A DNA stretch of 64,000 nucleotides from Mycobacterium basiliense (lineage in GTDB: Bacteria > Actinomycetota > Actinomycetes > Mycobacteriales > Mycobacteriaceae): the NCBI RefSeq assembly GCF_900292015.1, contig NZ_LR130759.1, positions 2,666,001 to 2,730,000 on the forward strand, read 5' to 3'. Each line of letters begins with the position of its first letter. Within the stretch, counting starts at the first letter, position 1. Of this stretch, positions 17,499-26,797 are shown one piece after another. The translations under genes were made by a program, and so were the position numbers. Under the pieces are notes generated by a model. The model did no database searches and was not told the DNA's origin. It worked only from the letters and a program-made list of their open reading frames with translations.

Positions 17499-18980
17499 AT
17501 GAGCGCAGGCGCGCAAACCGGAACCATCACGACCCATGTGCCGGAACGGCTGGACCGGCTGCCCTGGGGCCGGTTCCACTGGCGCGTTGTGATCGGGTTG
17601 GGCGGGGTGTGGATCCTCGACGGGCTTGAGGTCACCATGGTCGGCAACGTGTCGTCTCGCCTGACGGAACGAAGCAGCGGCATCGACCTCAGCGCCGCGC
17701 AGATCGGTGTGGCGGCGTCGTTCTACATCGCCGGGGCCTGCTTAGGGGCGCTATTCTTCGGGCATCTGACCGACCGGTTCGGCCGGCGCAACCTATTCCT
17801 GCTGACCCTGCTGGTGTATCTGACCGCCACCGTGGCAACCGCATTCGCCTTTGCGCCTTGGTATTTCTTCATCACGCGCTTTTTCACCGGCGCCGGGATC
17901 GGCGGCGAATATGCGGCCATCAATTCGGCGATCGACGAGCTGATTCCCGCGCGTGTACGCGGTCGGGTGGACTTGGTGATCAATGGCACCTACTGGCTTG
18001 GCTCGGCGGCGGGAGCGGCGGGTGCGCTGGTGGTATTGGATACGTCGAACTTTCCGCCGAACATCGGGTGGCGGCTGGCGTTCGGCGTCGGCGCGATCTT
18101 CGGGATTTTCGTCCTTCTCGTGCGGCGCAACGTTCCGGAAAGTCCGCGGTGGTTGTTCATTCACGGACGTGAGCAAGAAGCCGAGCGGATCGTCGGCGAG
18201 ATCGAGAGTGAAGTGGAGCGCGACACCGGCCAACGGCTTCCGGAGCCCGAAGGGCGCCCGCTTAAAATACGCCAGCGCAAGTCGATTTCGTTTTGGGAGA
18301 TCGCCAGGGTGGCGTTCACGCTCTATCCGCGGCGCGCGGTCCTGGGACTGGCACTCTTTGTCGGCCAGGCGTTCCTATACAACGGTGTGACGTTCAATCT
18401 CGGCACGTTGCTCAGTGGTTTCTACGGCGTCGCGTCCGGAACGGTGCCGCTGTTCTTTATCGTGTGGGCGCTGAGCAACTTTGTCGGTCCCCTCATACTC
18501 GGCCGGCTGTTCGACACCGTTGGCCGCAAACCGATGATCACGTTGTGCTACATCGGGTCTGCCGTGGTGGCGGTGGTGCTTGCGGTGGTGTTCGTGACCC
18601 AGGCCGGCGGCGTCTGGGGATTCATCCTGGTGTTGGCAGTGGCGTTCTTCTTGGCGTCGGCGGGTGCCAGCGCTGCATACCTCACGGTGAGCGAGATCTT
18701 CCCGATGGAGACCCGGGCGCTGGCGATCGCGTTCTTCTACGCGATCGGCACCGCGATCGGCGGAATCAGCGGCCCCTTGCTGTTCGGTCAGTTGATCGAG
18801 TCCGGACAACGCGGCCTGGTGGTCTGGTCATTCCTCATCGGAGCGGTGGTGATGGCCGGCGCCGGCCTGGTTGAACTGTGGCTCGGTGTGGCAGCAGAAC
18901 AGCGACCGCTGGAAGAATTGGCGTTGCCGTTGACCGTCGCCGACGCGTCGGCCGAAGAATCGGCCGAAGGCTTACGCTAG
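17499..18980 (+). CDS. MFS transporter, sugar-porter type
   Basis: A 493-residue, 12-helix major facilitator. The N-terminal half has 'GVWILDGLEVTMVG' in helix 1 and the loop motif 'GHLTDRFGRRNLFLL'; the second half repeats it as 'GRLFDTVGRKPMITL', and 'PESPRWLF' follows helix 6. 'EIFPMETRALAIAF' near residue 395 is also characteristic of the sugar-porter/aromatic-acid porter branch. Proton-driven uptake of a sugar or organic acid is inferred; the substrate is unknown. The gene is free-standing between the SCO6745 gene and the multicopper oxidase. Confidence 0.88.
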   Translation: MSAGAQTGTITTHVPERLDRLPWGRFHWRVVIGLGGVWILDGLEVTMVGNVSSRLTERSSGIDLSAAQIGVAASFYIAGACLGALFFGHLTDRFGRRNLFLLTLLVYLTATVATAFAFAPWYFFITRFFTGAGIGGEYAAINSAIDELIPARVRGRVDLVINGTYWLGSAAGAAGALVVLDTSNFPPNIGWRLAFGVGAIFGIFVLLVRRNVPESPRWLFIHGREQEAERIVGEIESEVERDTGQRLPEPEGRPLKIRQRKSISFWEIARVAFTLYPRRAVLGLALFVGQAFLYNGVTFNLGTLLSGFYGVASGTVPLFFIVWALSNFVGPLILGRLFDTVGRKPMITLCYIGSAVVAVVLAVVFVTQAGGVWGFILVLAVAFFLASAGASAAYLTVSEIFPMETRALAIAFFYAIGTAIGGISGPLLFGQLIESGQRGLVVWSFLIGAVVMAGAGLVELWLGVAAEQRPLEELALPLTVADASAEESAEGLR

Positions 18981-19152
18981 CGGGCGATACCTCCAATGAA
19001 TCTGCCTAATAGGGCGTTTCATTCGTGGTATCGACCGGGCCGACGGCGTGATCGCAATGCGCGGCCTGCGTGGTGTTGCGGTTTGCAATAGTCTGTGAGT
19101 CCTACGATGGTGCCCGCGCGACCGCACCTCGGTCCTTCGAGAGCGAAGCCAA

Positions 19153-21114
19153 ATGACCAGCAGCGGCGACCACAGAACCACCGGACCAACCCCGACCCGT
19201 CGCAGCTTCCTACGAGCGTCGGCTTCCGCCGGAGCCGCTGTGGGGCTCAATCTTGCCGGCTGGGGCCTGGTCGGCTGCGCACGCCCGGGTGAGCCCGCGA
19301 AGTCGGTGACTCTGCTGGACGCCGGCACCCAGCAGAAGTTTCGCAATCCGCTACCGAAGCCCGTCAGAATCCACCCCAGACCCGGAACTACCCTGACGGT
19401 GCCGATCAAGGCGACACGGCAGTGGATGGGGTTGCGGGCGCCCGACGGCAGCCCCTTGATGACCACCGTGTACGGCTTTGAGCATGCCGAGCACACGGCC
19501 TCGCCCGGGCCGACGATCATCGCCCGATCACATCAAGCACTGGCGGTGGAATGGCAAAACCAGCTGCCCAACGATGCGCCTTACCTGCTGCCGATTGACC
19601 TGACGGTCCACATTCCCGACGTTGGCGATCCCAGCGGCCAATTCATTACGCAAAAGCCCCTGGTCATACACCTACACGGCGGCCACACGGTTTCCGAAAG
19701 TGATGGCAACCCCGAAGCCTGGTACACACGGGATTACCAGACGAAAGGACCCGACTGGACCGGGCGGACCTACCGCTACGCAAACACCCAGGAAGCGGCG
19801 GGGTTGTGGTACCACGACCACACGGTCGGTATGACGCGGCTCAACGTGTACGCGGGCCTGGCCGGGATGTATCTACTCAAAGACGCCAATGAAGACCGGA
19901 TGATCCGGGACAGGGTCATTCCCGATGACGACCATATGATCGAGGTTGTCCTACACGATGCATTGTTTGACTCGGGCGGCAACCTGTATCTCCCGGGCCG
20001 GCACGGCGAGCCGATCGACCCGATCGCCGGGAAAGAAATTGTAGGCAACTGGCCCAATCCGACGGTGTTCGACGAGTTCTTCGGTACCCATATTTTGGCC
20101 AACGGGATGGCTTGGCCGAAAATAGAATTGACGCCAAATCGATACCGGCTGCGCTTGCTGAACGGCTCCATCTCGCGCACCTACGTTCTTGAGTTCGCAA
20201 ACGGAATGGAATTTTTCCAAATCGGATCGGACGGCGGATTCTTGAACTCGCCCGTGCGGTTAACCCAGCTGGTTATCGCACCGGCCGAGCGGATGGATAT
20301 CATCGCTGATTTCACCGGGCACGCCGGCCAGCGAATCGTGTTGAAGAACCTCGGTCCAGAGTTGCCGTTTCGCGGCTATGTGGATCCGGCCGATCCTGAA
20401 CACTTTATGAAATTGGTGTACAACGCCGGAGAGGCATTGCGGATCACCGATGGTGCGGGGGGACTGGCACCCATCGCCGATCCCGAGACCACCGGCTTGG
20501 TCATGCGCTTTGACATCGCCGAGCGCAACGCGCCCGCGGATGTGCAGGCCGGCAACTTCGGTCCGGCGGTCTCGCTGCGGGCGCCCCTACGGTCGCTGCC
20601 CCGGGACAATCCAGCGGTGGTACGTCAACTGGCGCTATTCAATCTGCGTGACGACATGGACCGGACCCTGGTGTTGCTGGGGTCGTTGGCATCCGGTTCA
20701 CGGTTCTACGCCGACGAAATCACCGAGGTCATTCGGCAAGGATCCACCGAAATTTGGGAGATCTACAATACGACGAATTCTGCCCACCCGATCCACCTTC
20801 ATCAGGTGCAGTTCGAGATCGTTAACCGCCAACAGTTCGACGGTGTGCTCGTTCATAGAACCCAGCAGCTAATGCACTTCCCCGACCGGACATTTCAAGG
20901 GGCCAGGCTCGAGCTCCATGGGTTAAGAGGCGATCCCGTTTGGCCGCAACCCAATGAACAGGGAAGAAAAGACACGGCTATCGCATTGGCTGGCCAGGTG
21001 ACCCGGGTGATTGCTCATTTCGACCTGGTGGGAACGTATGTCTGGCATTGTCACATCATCAGCCACGAAGACTACGACATGATGCGCAAATTCGAGGTCA
21101 CACCGAGTGCGTGA
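19153..21114 (+). CDS. multicopper oxidase, CotA-like, Tat-exported lipoprotein
   Basis: A 653-residue oxidase. The N-terminus has a twin-arginine signal (TRRSFLRAS) followed by a hydrophobic stretch ending in a lipobox (LVGC, about residue 36), so it should be folded in the cytosol, exported and lipid-anchored. All four copper-ligand motifs are present: HLHGGH near 173, HDH near 221, HPIHLH near 545 and 'HCHIISHEDYDMM' near 631, with the type 1 Cys and axial Met. The length and spacing resemble CotA/bilirubin-oxidase enzymes more than the 504-residue MmcO of M. tuberculosis. Cu(I), phenol or pigment oxidation are possible roles. Confidence 0.9.
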   Translation: MTSSGDHRTTGPTPTRRSFLRASASAGAAVGLNLAGWGLVGCARPGEPAKSVTLLDAGTQQKFRNPLPKPVRIHPRPGTTLTVPIKATRQWMGLRAPDGSPLMTTVYGFEHAEHTASPGPTIIARSHQALAVEWQNQLPNDAPYLLPIDLTVHIPDVGDPSGQFITQKPLVIHLHGGHTVSESDGNPEAWYTRDYQTKGPDWTGRTYRYANTQEAAGLWYHDHTVGMTRLNVYAGLAGMYLLKDANEDRMIRDRVIPDDDHMIEVVLHDALFDSGGNLYLPGRHGEPIDPIAGKEIVGNWPNPTVFDEFFGTHILANGMAWPKIELTPNRYRLRLLNGSISRTYVLEFANGMEFFQIGSDGGFLNSPVRLTQLVIAPAERMDIIADFTGHAGQRIVLKNLGPELPFRGYVDPADPEHFMKLVYNAGEALRITDGAGGLAPIADPETTGLVMRFDIAERNAPADVQAGNFGPAVSLRAPLRSLPRDNPAVVRQLALFNLRDDMDRTLVLLGSLASGSRFYADEITEVIRQGSTEIWEIYNTTNSAHPIHLHQVQFEIVNRQQFDGVLVHRTQQLMHFPDRTFQGARLELHGLRGDPVWPQPNEQGRKDTAIALAGQVTRVIAHFDLVGTYVWHCHIISHEDYDMMRKFEVTPSA

Positions 21115-21135
21115 GCACAAGGCGGCCGACATGTG

Positions 21136-21630
21136 TTAGGGCAGCGAGGCCCGCTCGGCCAGCTCGGCCAGATGTTTCAGTGAGTCGTCCAGGTGCTGCC
21201 GCCCGAACGGCGGAAACTCGATGTTGCGCTGGTGCGGCGGCACGCCTGACCAGTCGTAGGTCAGTGTCACCGCGGTCTGGTCGGCACCGACCGGTTCGAG
21301 GTCGTAGCGCCAGACCCACCCGCCGTACTCGATGGGGGCGTCCTCGGACGCTTGGCGACCGGGGATGTGCCGGGGTTCGGCCCCGGGTAGCCACCCGATG
21401 GCCCGCGGTCGCTCGAACACCTCGACCCGGTTGGCCATTTCGTAGTGCTTGTTGGGGTGATCGTCGTGGTACATCCGCATCCGAAAGATCTGGCCGGTTC
21501 CGGTCAGGCAGGCCTCCTCGACAGGTTGCCGCACCCAACCGGTGCCGTCGATCGCCGCATGGGTCGACGGATCTGCCAGCAGGTCGAACACGGTTTCGGT
21601 CACTGCGTCGATGACGGTCCTCGCGACCAT
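21136..21630 (-). CDS. SRPBCC-family (polyketide cyclase/START-like) protein
   Basis: About 164 residues with the START/Bet v1-like pattern: 'TVIDAVTETVFDLLADPSTH' at the start, 'VEVFERPRAIGWLPGAEPRH' in the middle, 'WVWRYDLEPVGADQTAVTLT' and a final helix 'LDDSLKHLAELAER'. These bind hydrophobic ligands; many mycobacterial copies are uncharacterised. The ATG at 21630 is favoured over 21645 and 21663 by GAGGGA seven bases upstream. It converges with the multicopper oxidase gene. Confidence 0.82.
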   Translation of the reverse strand: MVARTVIDAVTETVFDLLADPSTHAAIDGTGWVRQPVEEACLTGTGQIFRMRMYHDDHPNKHYEMANRVEVFERPRAIGWLPGAEPRHIPGRQASEDAPIEYGGWVWRYDLEPVGADQTAVTLTYDWSGVPPHQRNIEFPPFGRQHLDDSLKHLAELAERASLP

Positions 21631-21663
21631 GGTCTTTTCCCTCATACCAATATCGACCGGCAC

Positions 21664-22050
21664 CGGCGCGAAAACTTATCGGTGATGCCGACCGAGTCCA
21701 TCGATGGCCCGGTGGTCGCGGGCAACGGATGAATCGCACGGTATCGAACTCGAATGCCTGGCCGGCTATTTGGATGCCGATCGATCGGTTGTGGCGTTGG
21801 ATGCTGCGGGCCGGGCCGGCTATTGGGCGCTCGACCATGCGCGCCTCCTCGTCACGTCACCGGCATGGCTCAACCGAACCGAGACGGGCGGGCAACGAAG
21901 GCGGTGTGCCGCAAACCCAGTTAGAGGCAATGGTCCCCACGTGGCGCGGCTTAGATCCTTTCAGTACCCGCAACAACGGCGGCCGATCGGGTTGGGATGC
22001 AGGCGCCGAAGCGCCCCACGGGGGTGCGGCGGGGACCGCGGCCCGTGTCA
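21664..22050. other. long gap upstream of the H+-ATPase, no gene recognised
   Basis: Together with the DosR-like box and leader this makes a 490-bp non-coding stretch between divergent genes. Several overlapping plus-strand frames exist (21704-22136), but none shows family resemblance or a convincing start site. The region probably holds long regulatory sequences for the ATPase gene, or an unrecognised remnant. Confidence 0.5.
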
Positions 22051-22070
22051 ATGGGGTCATTCGGCCCCTT
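22051..22070 (+). promoter_or_regulatory. DosR-box-like palindrome upstream of the H+-ATPase
   Basis: The 20-mer atGGGGTCATTCGGCCCCtt lies 87 bp before the ATPase GTG. By eye it matches 13 of 20 positions of the DosR consensus TTSGGGACTWWAGTCCCSAA, including both GGG and CCC arms and the central TT. Natural DosR sites vary to a similar degree. DosR controls hypoxia and nitric-oxide dormancy genes, including a P-type ATPase gene (ctpF) in M. tuberculosis. Binding here is inferred. Confidence 0.4.
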
Positions 22071-22156
22071 TACGGTGCCCGAACACGGTGTCACCGTAAG
22101 AATCAGCGCCGGCGTGGTCGCGTGGCGGTGTGGTAGCCGAGGTGAGAGGTGCGAGC

Positions 22157-24607
22157 GTGACAGACGCCACCGGCGCATTGACGAAGCTGTCGCTAGGGCA
22201 GTTGCTTGACGAATTGGACAGTTCCGCAGAAGGCTTGACGTCTTCGGAGGCGACTGTTCGGCTGCGGCGATACGGCGCCAACGAGATTGCCGAGCAACGA
22301 CGCCATCCGGTGCTGGTGTTGCTGGGCTACTTTTGGGCGCCGATCCCATGGATGATCGAGGCCGCACTGATGTTGTCGCTGGCGGCGCAGCATTGGACCG
22401 ACGCGGTCATCATCGGGGCGTTGCTGATGATGAACGGAGGTGTGGCCTTTGTTGAAGAGCACCAGGCGGCCAACGCAATCGCCGCGCTCAAGGAGCGTCT
22501 TGCCGCGTCGGCGCGGGTGCTCCGCGATGGTGCCTGGGCAACCGTCGCACTGCGGGAGTTGGTGCCCGGCGATGTGGTGCGGGTGCGACTCGGTGATGTA
22601 GTGCCCGCGGATGCGCGAGTGCTCGACGACGTCACTCTCGAGGTGGACCAGTCTGCGCTGACCGGCGAATCGCTGGCCGTAGCGCGCCGGCAGGGGCAGG
22701 TGCTGTATTCGGGATCGATCCTGGTCCGTGGCGAGGCCGATGCGGTGGTCTACGCCACCGGCGCCGCATCGTATTTCGGACGCACCACCACGCTCGTCGG
22801 TGCCGCGGGCACGATCAGCCATTTCCAACGCGCGGTGTTACGGATCGGCAACTATCTCATCCTGCTGGCCGCGGCGTTGGTGACGTTGACCGTGGTGGTG
22901 TCGTTGATCCGCGGCAATGCGGTGTTGCAGACGCTGGAATTTGCGCTGGTCGTCACGATCGCCTCGGTGCCGGTAGCGCTACCGGCCGTGCTGTCGGTGA
23001 CCATGGCCGTTGGTGCCCGCCGACTTGCCCGACACCAGGCGGTGGTCAGCCACCTTCCGGCCGTCGAAGAGCTTGGCGGGGTAGACCTATTGTGCTCGGA
23101 CAAAACCGGCACCCTGACCCAAAACCGGTTGGCGCTCACCGGCCGGTGGGCCGCTCCGGGAGTTGGGGAGCGCGATCTGCTGCTGGTGGCCGCGTTGGCT
23201 TCACGCGCCGAGGACAACGACGCCATCGACCTTGCCGTGCTGACCGCGGCCGGTGCACCCCCGTCGGTGCGGGTGCTGGAATTCACCCCATTCGACCCGG
23301 TCAGCAAGCGCACCGAAGCGCTCGTACAGGATGACGACGGGGGACGTTTCCGGGTCAGCAAAGGGGCACCGCAAGTCATCGCCACGCTGTGCGGGCGAGA
23401 CGGAGCCGATGGCGTGGCGGGCGACGTGAGCGATGTGGTCAACGGGTTCGCCGGCCACGGGTATCGCTCGCTGGGCGTCGCCCGCACCGATGACGACGGC
23501 GTGTGGCGACTCTTAGGTGTGCTGGCATTGGCCGACCCGCCGCGCGACGATTCGGCGGCCACCATCGCCGCCGCACGGGAACTTGGCGTCGAGGTCAAGA
23601 TGGTCACCGGTGATCAGGTCGCCATCGGTCGCGAGATCGCCGGCCGAATAGGCTTGGGGGAGAAGATCTTCGACGCCGAGACCCTGGACGCCGCGGTCGA
23701 CGACGACGAATTGACCACTCGGGTGGAAGCCGCCGCCGGCTTCGCCCAGGTGTTTCCCGAACACAAATTCCGCATCGTGCGTCTGCTCCAAGCGCGCGGA
23801 CACATCGTTGGTATGACGGGCGACGGCCTCAACGATGCCCCTGCGCTCAAACAGGCCGATGCCGGCATCGCCGTTGCCGGTGCGACCGATGCGGCGCGCG
23901 CTGCGGCCGACGTGGTGCTGCTGGCAGACGGGTTGTCGGTAATCGTGCACGCGATCCGGCAAGCACGCGAGATCTTCGCCCGCATGACCAGCTATGCCAC
24001 CTATCGGATTGCCGAAACCATTCGTGTGTTGCTGTTGATCACCCTGGCGATCGTCTTTATGAACTTCTTCCCGGTCACCGCGGTCATGATCGTGTTTCTG
24101 GCGCTGCTCAACGACGGCGCGATTCTGGCGATCGCCTACGACCGCGTCCGCGGCGCCAGCAAGCCCGCCGCCTGGGACATGCGTAGCGTGCTCACCATCG
24201 CCACGGCGCTCGGGATGATGGGTGTCCTGGAGACCTTCCTACTCCTGCTCCTCGCCGACCAGGTGTTCGGCCTGGATCCGCAGCTGATCCGCACCCTGAT
24301 CTTCCTCAAGCTGTCGGTCTCGGGTCATCTCACCGTTTTCGTCACCCGCAGTCGCCGCCCCTTCTGGTCGCAGCCGCTACCGGCGCCGATGCTGCTGATC
24401 GCGGTGGTGGGAACCCAAACCGTCGCCACCCTGATCGCCGTCTACGGGGCGCTGATGACCCCGTTGGGCTGGGGCTTGGCGGGGTTGGTGTGGGGCTACG
24501 CACTGTTCTGGTTCCTCCTGGAAGACCGGGTCAAGCGAGCCACCCACGACTGGCTCGATCACCACGTCGGTTCGGATCCGAACCGGCTACGGCGCCAAGG
24601 CGGCTGA
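22157..24607 (+). CDS. plasma-membrane proton-efflux P-type ATPase (P3A)
   Basis: An 816-residue P-type ATPase from the GTG at 22157, which has GAGAGGTG upstream; upstream in-frame starts are less likely. The N-terminus ('GLTSSEATVRLRRYGANEI') and the short first cytoplasmic loop are typical of H+-ATPases such as yeast PMA1. Also present are TGES for the actuator domain, 'VASVPVALPAVLSVTMAVGA' in helix 4, DKTGTLT near residue 314 and 'MTGDGLNDAPALKQADAGIA'. It should export protons at the cost of ATP. The four-base gap to the downstream permease suggests an operon. A DosR-like box upstream may tie it to hypoxia. Confidence 0.9.
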   Translation: MTDATGALTKLSLGQLLDELDSSAEGLTSSEATVRLRRYGANEIAEQRRHPVLVLLGYFWAPIPWMIEAALMLSLAAQHWTDAVIIGALLMMNGGVAFVEEHQAANAIAALKERLAASARVLRDGAWATVALRELVPGDVVRVRLGDVVPADARVLDDVTLEVDQSALTGESLAVARRQGQVLYSGSILVRGEADAVVYATGAASYFGRTTTLVGAAGTISHFQRAVLRIGNYLILLAAALVTLTVVVSLIRGNAVLQTLEFALVVTIASVPVALPAVLSVTMAVGARRLARHQAVVSHLPAVEELGGVDLLCSDKTGTLTQNRLALTGRWAAPGVGERDLLLVAALASRAEDNDAIDLAVLTAAGAPPSVRVLEFTPFDPVSKRTEALVQDDDGGRFRVSKGAPQVIATLCGRDGADGVAGDVSDVVNGFAGHGYRSLGVARTDDDGVWRLLGVLALADPPRDDSAATIAAARELGVEVKMVTGDQVAIGREIAGRIGLGEKIFDAETLDAAVDDDELTTRVEAAAGFAQVFPEHKFRIVRLLQARGHIVGMTGDGLNDAPALKQADAGIAVAGATDAARAAADVVLLADGLSVIVHAIRQAREIFARMTSYATYRIAETIRVLLLITLAIVFMNFFPVTAVMIVFLALLNDGAILAIAYDRVRGASKPAAWDMRSVLTIATALGMMGVLETFLLLLLADQVFGLDPQLIRTLIFLKLSVSGHLTVFVTRSRRPFWSQPLPAPMLLIAVVGTQTVATLIAVYGALMTPLGWGLAGLVWGYALFWFLLEDRVKRATHDWLDHHVGSDPNRLRRQGG

Positions 24608-24609
24608 GC

Positions 24610-25803
24610 ATGTCAGTGCAGCGCCACCGCAACACCGCGGCACCGCGAGCGGGCGAGCTCGGTGTAGGCGCTTTGGTGGCGCTGCTGTCGGTGCGCATCC
24701 GGAGCCGCGGGGGCACCGCATTCTTCCTCGATAAGTGTTTCGGTACCGCGATCGCCGGCCCACTCAATGTGCTGCTGTGGCTGAGCTACTTCGTGATGCT
24801 GGGGTTGTACGCGGTCGCGTTCGGCAGCTATAGCGCGGCGTTGGTGGGTGAGGTTCCGGACGGACCCTGGCGCCGAGGCCTGGCCAGCGCCGTGGTGCTG
24901 GTGTTTGCCGCCCTGAACCTGGCCGACGCGCGCATCGTCGGACGCGCCGAGGTGTTCCTGGTGTATGGCAAATTGGCGATCCTGATGCTGTTCTGCATTG
25001 TGGGGTTGGCGTTTGTGGACGGCGGACGGGTGTCCCCGGCGCACTATCCCTCTTTCGGCGTGATCGTTTACGCGGGCGCTCTGATCTTCTTGGGCTACGA
25101 GGGTTTTGAGCTCATCGCCAATGCGGCCGAGGACGCACGCGATCCGCGACGCAGTCTGCCGCTGGCCTACCTCATCTCGATCGGGGTGGTGATCGGGCTG
25201 TATGTTCTGGTCGCGTTCGTTGCGGTGGGAAATCTTGATATCGCGCAGATCGATCACGACCGGGACTACGCGCTAGCCGCCGCGGCGCGGCCGTTTCTTG
25301 GCTCCGCCGGCTTCATCTTGATCGGGATCGCCGCAGTGATTTCAACGGCAAGCGCGATCAACGCCACCCTGTACGGCACCGGAAAATTCACGTACCTCAT
25401 GGCCCGCAACGGTGAACTACCTGCCGCCCTGGGTAAACCGGTCTGGGATCGGCCGATCGGTGGGCTGCTCGCGACCACCGCCGGCACATTGGTCGTGGTG
25501 AATGGCGTTGACATCCAGGGCATCAGCCTGATTGGGTCGGCCGGATTCCTCCTCATTTTTGCCGCCGTCAACCTCGCTGTACTGCGCCTGCGTGCTGGCC
25601 GTGCAACCAAACTGCTCGCGATCACCGGGGCCGTCGCCTGCCTGGGATCGTTTGGCGCCATGACGGCCTACGCGGCCACCAAGATGCCCGAGCATCTCTG
25701 GGTTCTGGTCGGGTTCCTATTAGGAGCGATTGTCGTTGAAGGCCTGGTTCGCATGCGCGGGCGCCAGGCGAGTCATCCCGGGCTACCGCCCACCTATGGA
25801 TAA
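24610..25803 (+). CDS. APC-superfamily amino-acid permease, apparently N-terminally deleted
   Basis: A 397-residue membrane protein. The text from about residue 28 ('LSVRIRSRGGTAFFLDKCFG') corresponds to the region after helix 2 in APC permeases, and the rest (helices 3-12, 'AGALIFLGYEGFELIANAAED') is intact. The first 27 residues are polar and lack the Gly-rich helix 1 (typically GIGAIIGxGIF) that forms the substrate site. The start ATG is two bases after the ATPase stop. An in-frame deletion of the helix 1-2 segment is the simplest explanation, and the product is probably not an active transporter. Confidence 0.7.
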   Translation: MSVQRHRNTAAPRAGELGVGALVALLSVRIRSRGGTAFFLDKCFGTAIAGPLNVLLWLSYFVMLGLYAVAFGSYSAALVGEVPDGPWRRGLASAVVLVFAALNLADARIVGRAEVFLVYGKLAILMLFCIVGLAFVDGGRVSPAHYPSFGVIVYAGALIFLGYEGFELIANAAEDARDPRRSLPLAYLISIGVVIGLYVLVAFVAVGNLDIAQIDHDRDYALAAAARPFLGSAGFILIGIAAVISTASAINATLYGTGKFTYLMARNGELPAALGKPVWDRPIGGLLATTAGTLVVVNGVDIQGISLIGSAGFLLIFAAVNLAVLRLRAGRATKLLAITGAVACLGSFGAMTAYAATKMPEHLWVLVGFLLGAIVVEGLVRMRGRQASHPGLPPTYG

Positions 25804-25888
25804 CCGCTGCCATGCAAACAGGTCGTGGGGCATGGTGTTCGATTGTTTCGATGAACACCGATCAGGTTGAGCCAGGAAAGCGTCGCCG

Positions 25889-26626
25889 ATGAGCACCCTG
25901 TTGGACGAGGTTGTGCACGCCCACGGGGGTATGCAACGGTGGCGCAGCGTCACCACGCTTCAAGCGCGGGTGCGCACGGGAGGGCTGTTGCTACGAACGC
26001 GGGTGCCCGGCAACCGGCTGGCCGACTATCACATCACGGTCCATGTCCAAGACGCCCGCACGGTTCTGGACCCGTTTCCGCGGGACGGTCAGCGTGGGGT
26101 CTTCGAGCACGGGTCGGTGCGGATTGAGACGGACGAAGGCGAGGTCATCAGCTCACGGGCAAATCCGCGTTCGGCGTTCTTCGGCCGTTCGGGCATGCGA
26201 CGCAACATTCGATGGGATCCGTTGGATTCGGTCTACTTCGCCGGCTATGCCATGTGGAACTACCTCAGCACGCCGTACTTGTTGACCCGTGAAGGCGTGC
26301 AGGTCCAGCAGGGCGATCCGTGGCTGGAGCAAGGGGAGACCTGGCGGCGGCTGAACGTGACCTTCCCGTCGCACATCGATACCCACTCGCCCCGGCAGAC
26401 CTACTACTTCGATGGCCGCGGTCACTTGCGCCGCCACGACTACATCCCCGAGGTGATCGGTCACTGGGCGCGGGCCGCCCACTACTGCACCGAGCCCGTT
26501 CCTGCCGGCGGGCTGCTGTTTCCCACGCGGCGGTGGGTCCACCCGATCGGCCCTGGCAATCGTTCGCTGCCCATCCCGACGCTGGTGTCCATACAACTAG
26601 CCGACGTGCGGGTCCACACCGACTAG
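25889..26626 (+). CDS. conserved hypothetical protein, possibly LolA-like fold
   Basis: A 245-residue protein with no signal peptide or membrane segment. It begins 'LLDEVVHAHGGMQRWRSV', a pattern common to actinobacterial proteins with an outer-membrane-lipoprotein-sorting (LolA-like) beta fold, and continues with alternating polar/hydrophobic strands. 'RQTYYFDGRGHLRRHDYIPE' is the best-conserved-looking segment. AGGAAAG precedes the ATG. The function is unknown. It lies between the truncated permease and pknE, both on the same strand, with 85 and 171 bp gaps. Confidence 0.7.
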   Translation: MSTLLDEVVHAHGGMQRWRSVTTLQARVRTGGLLLRTRVPGNRLADYHITVHVQDARTVLDPFPRDGQRGVFEHGSVRIETDEGEVISSRANPRSAFFGRSGMRRNIRWDPLDSVYFAGYAMWNYLSTPYLLTREGVQVQQGDPWLEQGETWRRLNVTFPSHIDTHSPRQTYYFDGRGHLRRHDYIPEVIGHWARAAHYCTEPVPAGGLLFPTRRWVHPIGPGNRSLPIPTLVSIQLADVRVHTD

Positions 26627-26797
26627 CATGGCGGCCTGCAATCGGAATTCTCTCCATTCACCGCGCCCGGCGGATGGCGCAACCATTAGCCTTATGCCTG
26701 CACGCCACCGCGTATCGGATCCGGCGCGGTCGATAACCACGGCGCGACGGCGCCCGTAGTCGGTTTGCTGCGTGGAAAGGCGGGTGAGGAGTCGGCG

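Noticed and set aside
22031..22046. Second DosR-like site (GGGGACCGCGGCCC)
   Set aside because: The arms are one base too close for the 20-bp consensus and the centre is GC-rich.
21704..22136. Overlapping plus-strand frames of 131 and 135 codons before the H+-ATPase
   Set aside because: No ribosome-binding site, no family resemblance and mixed composition; treated as non-coding regulatory sequence.
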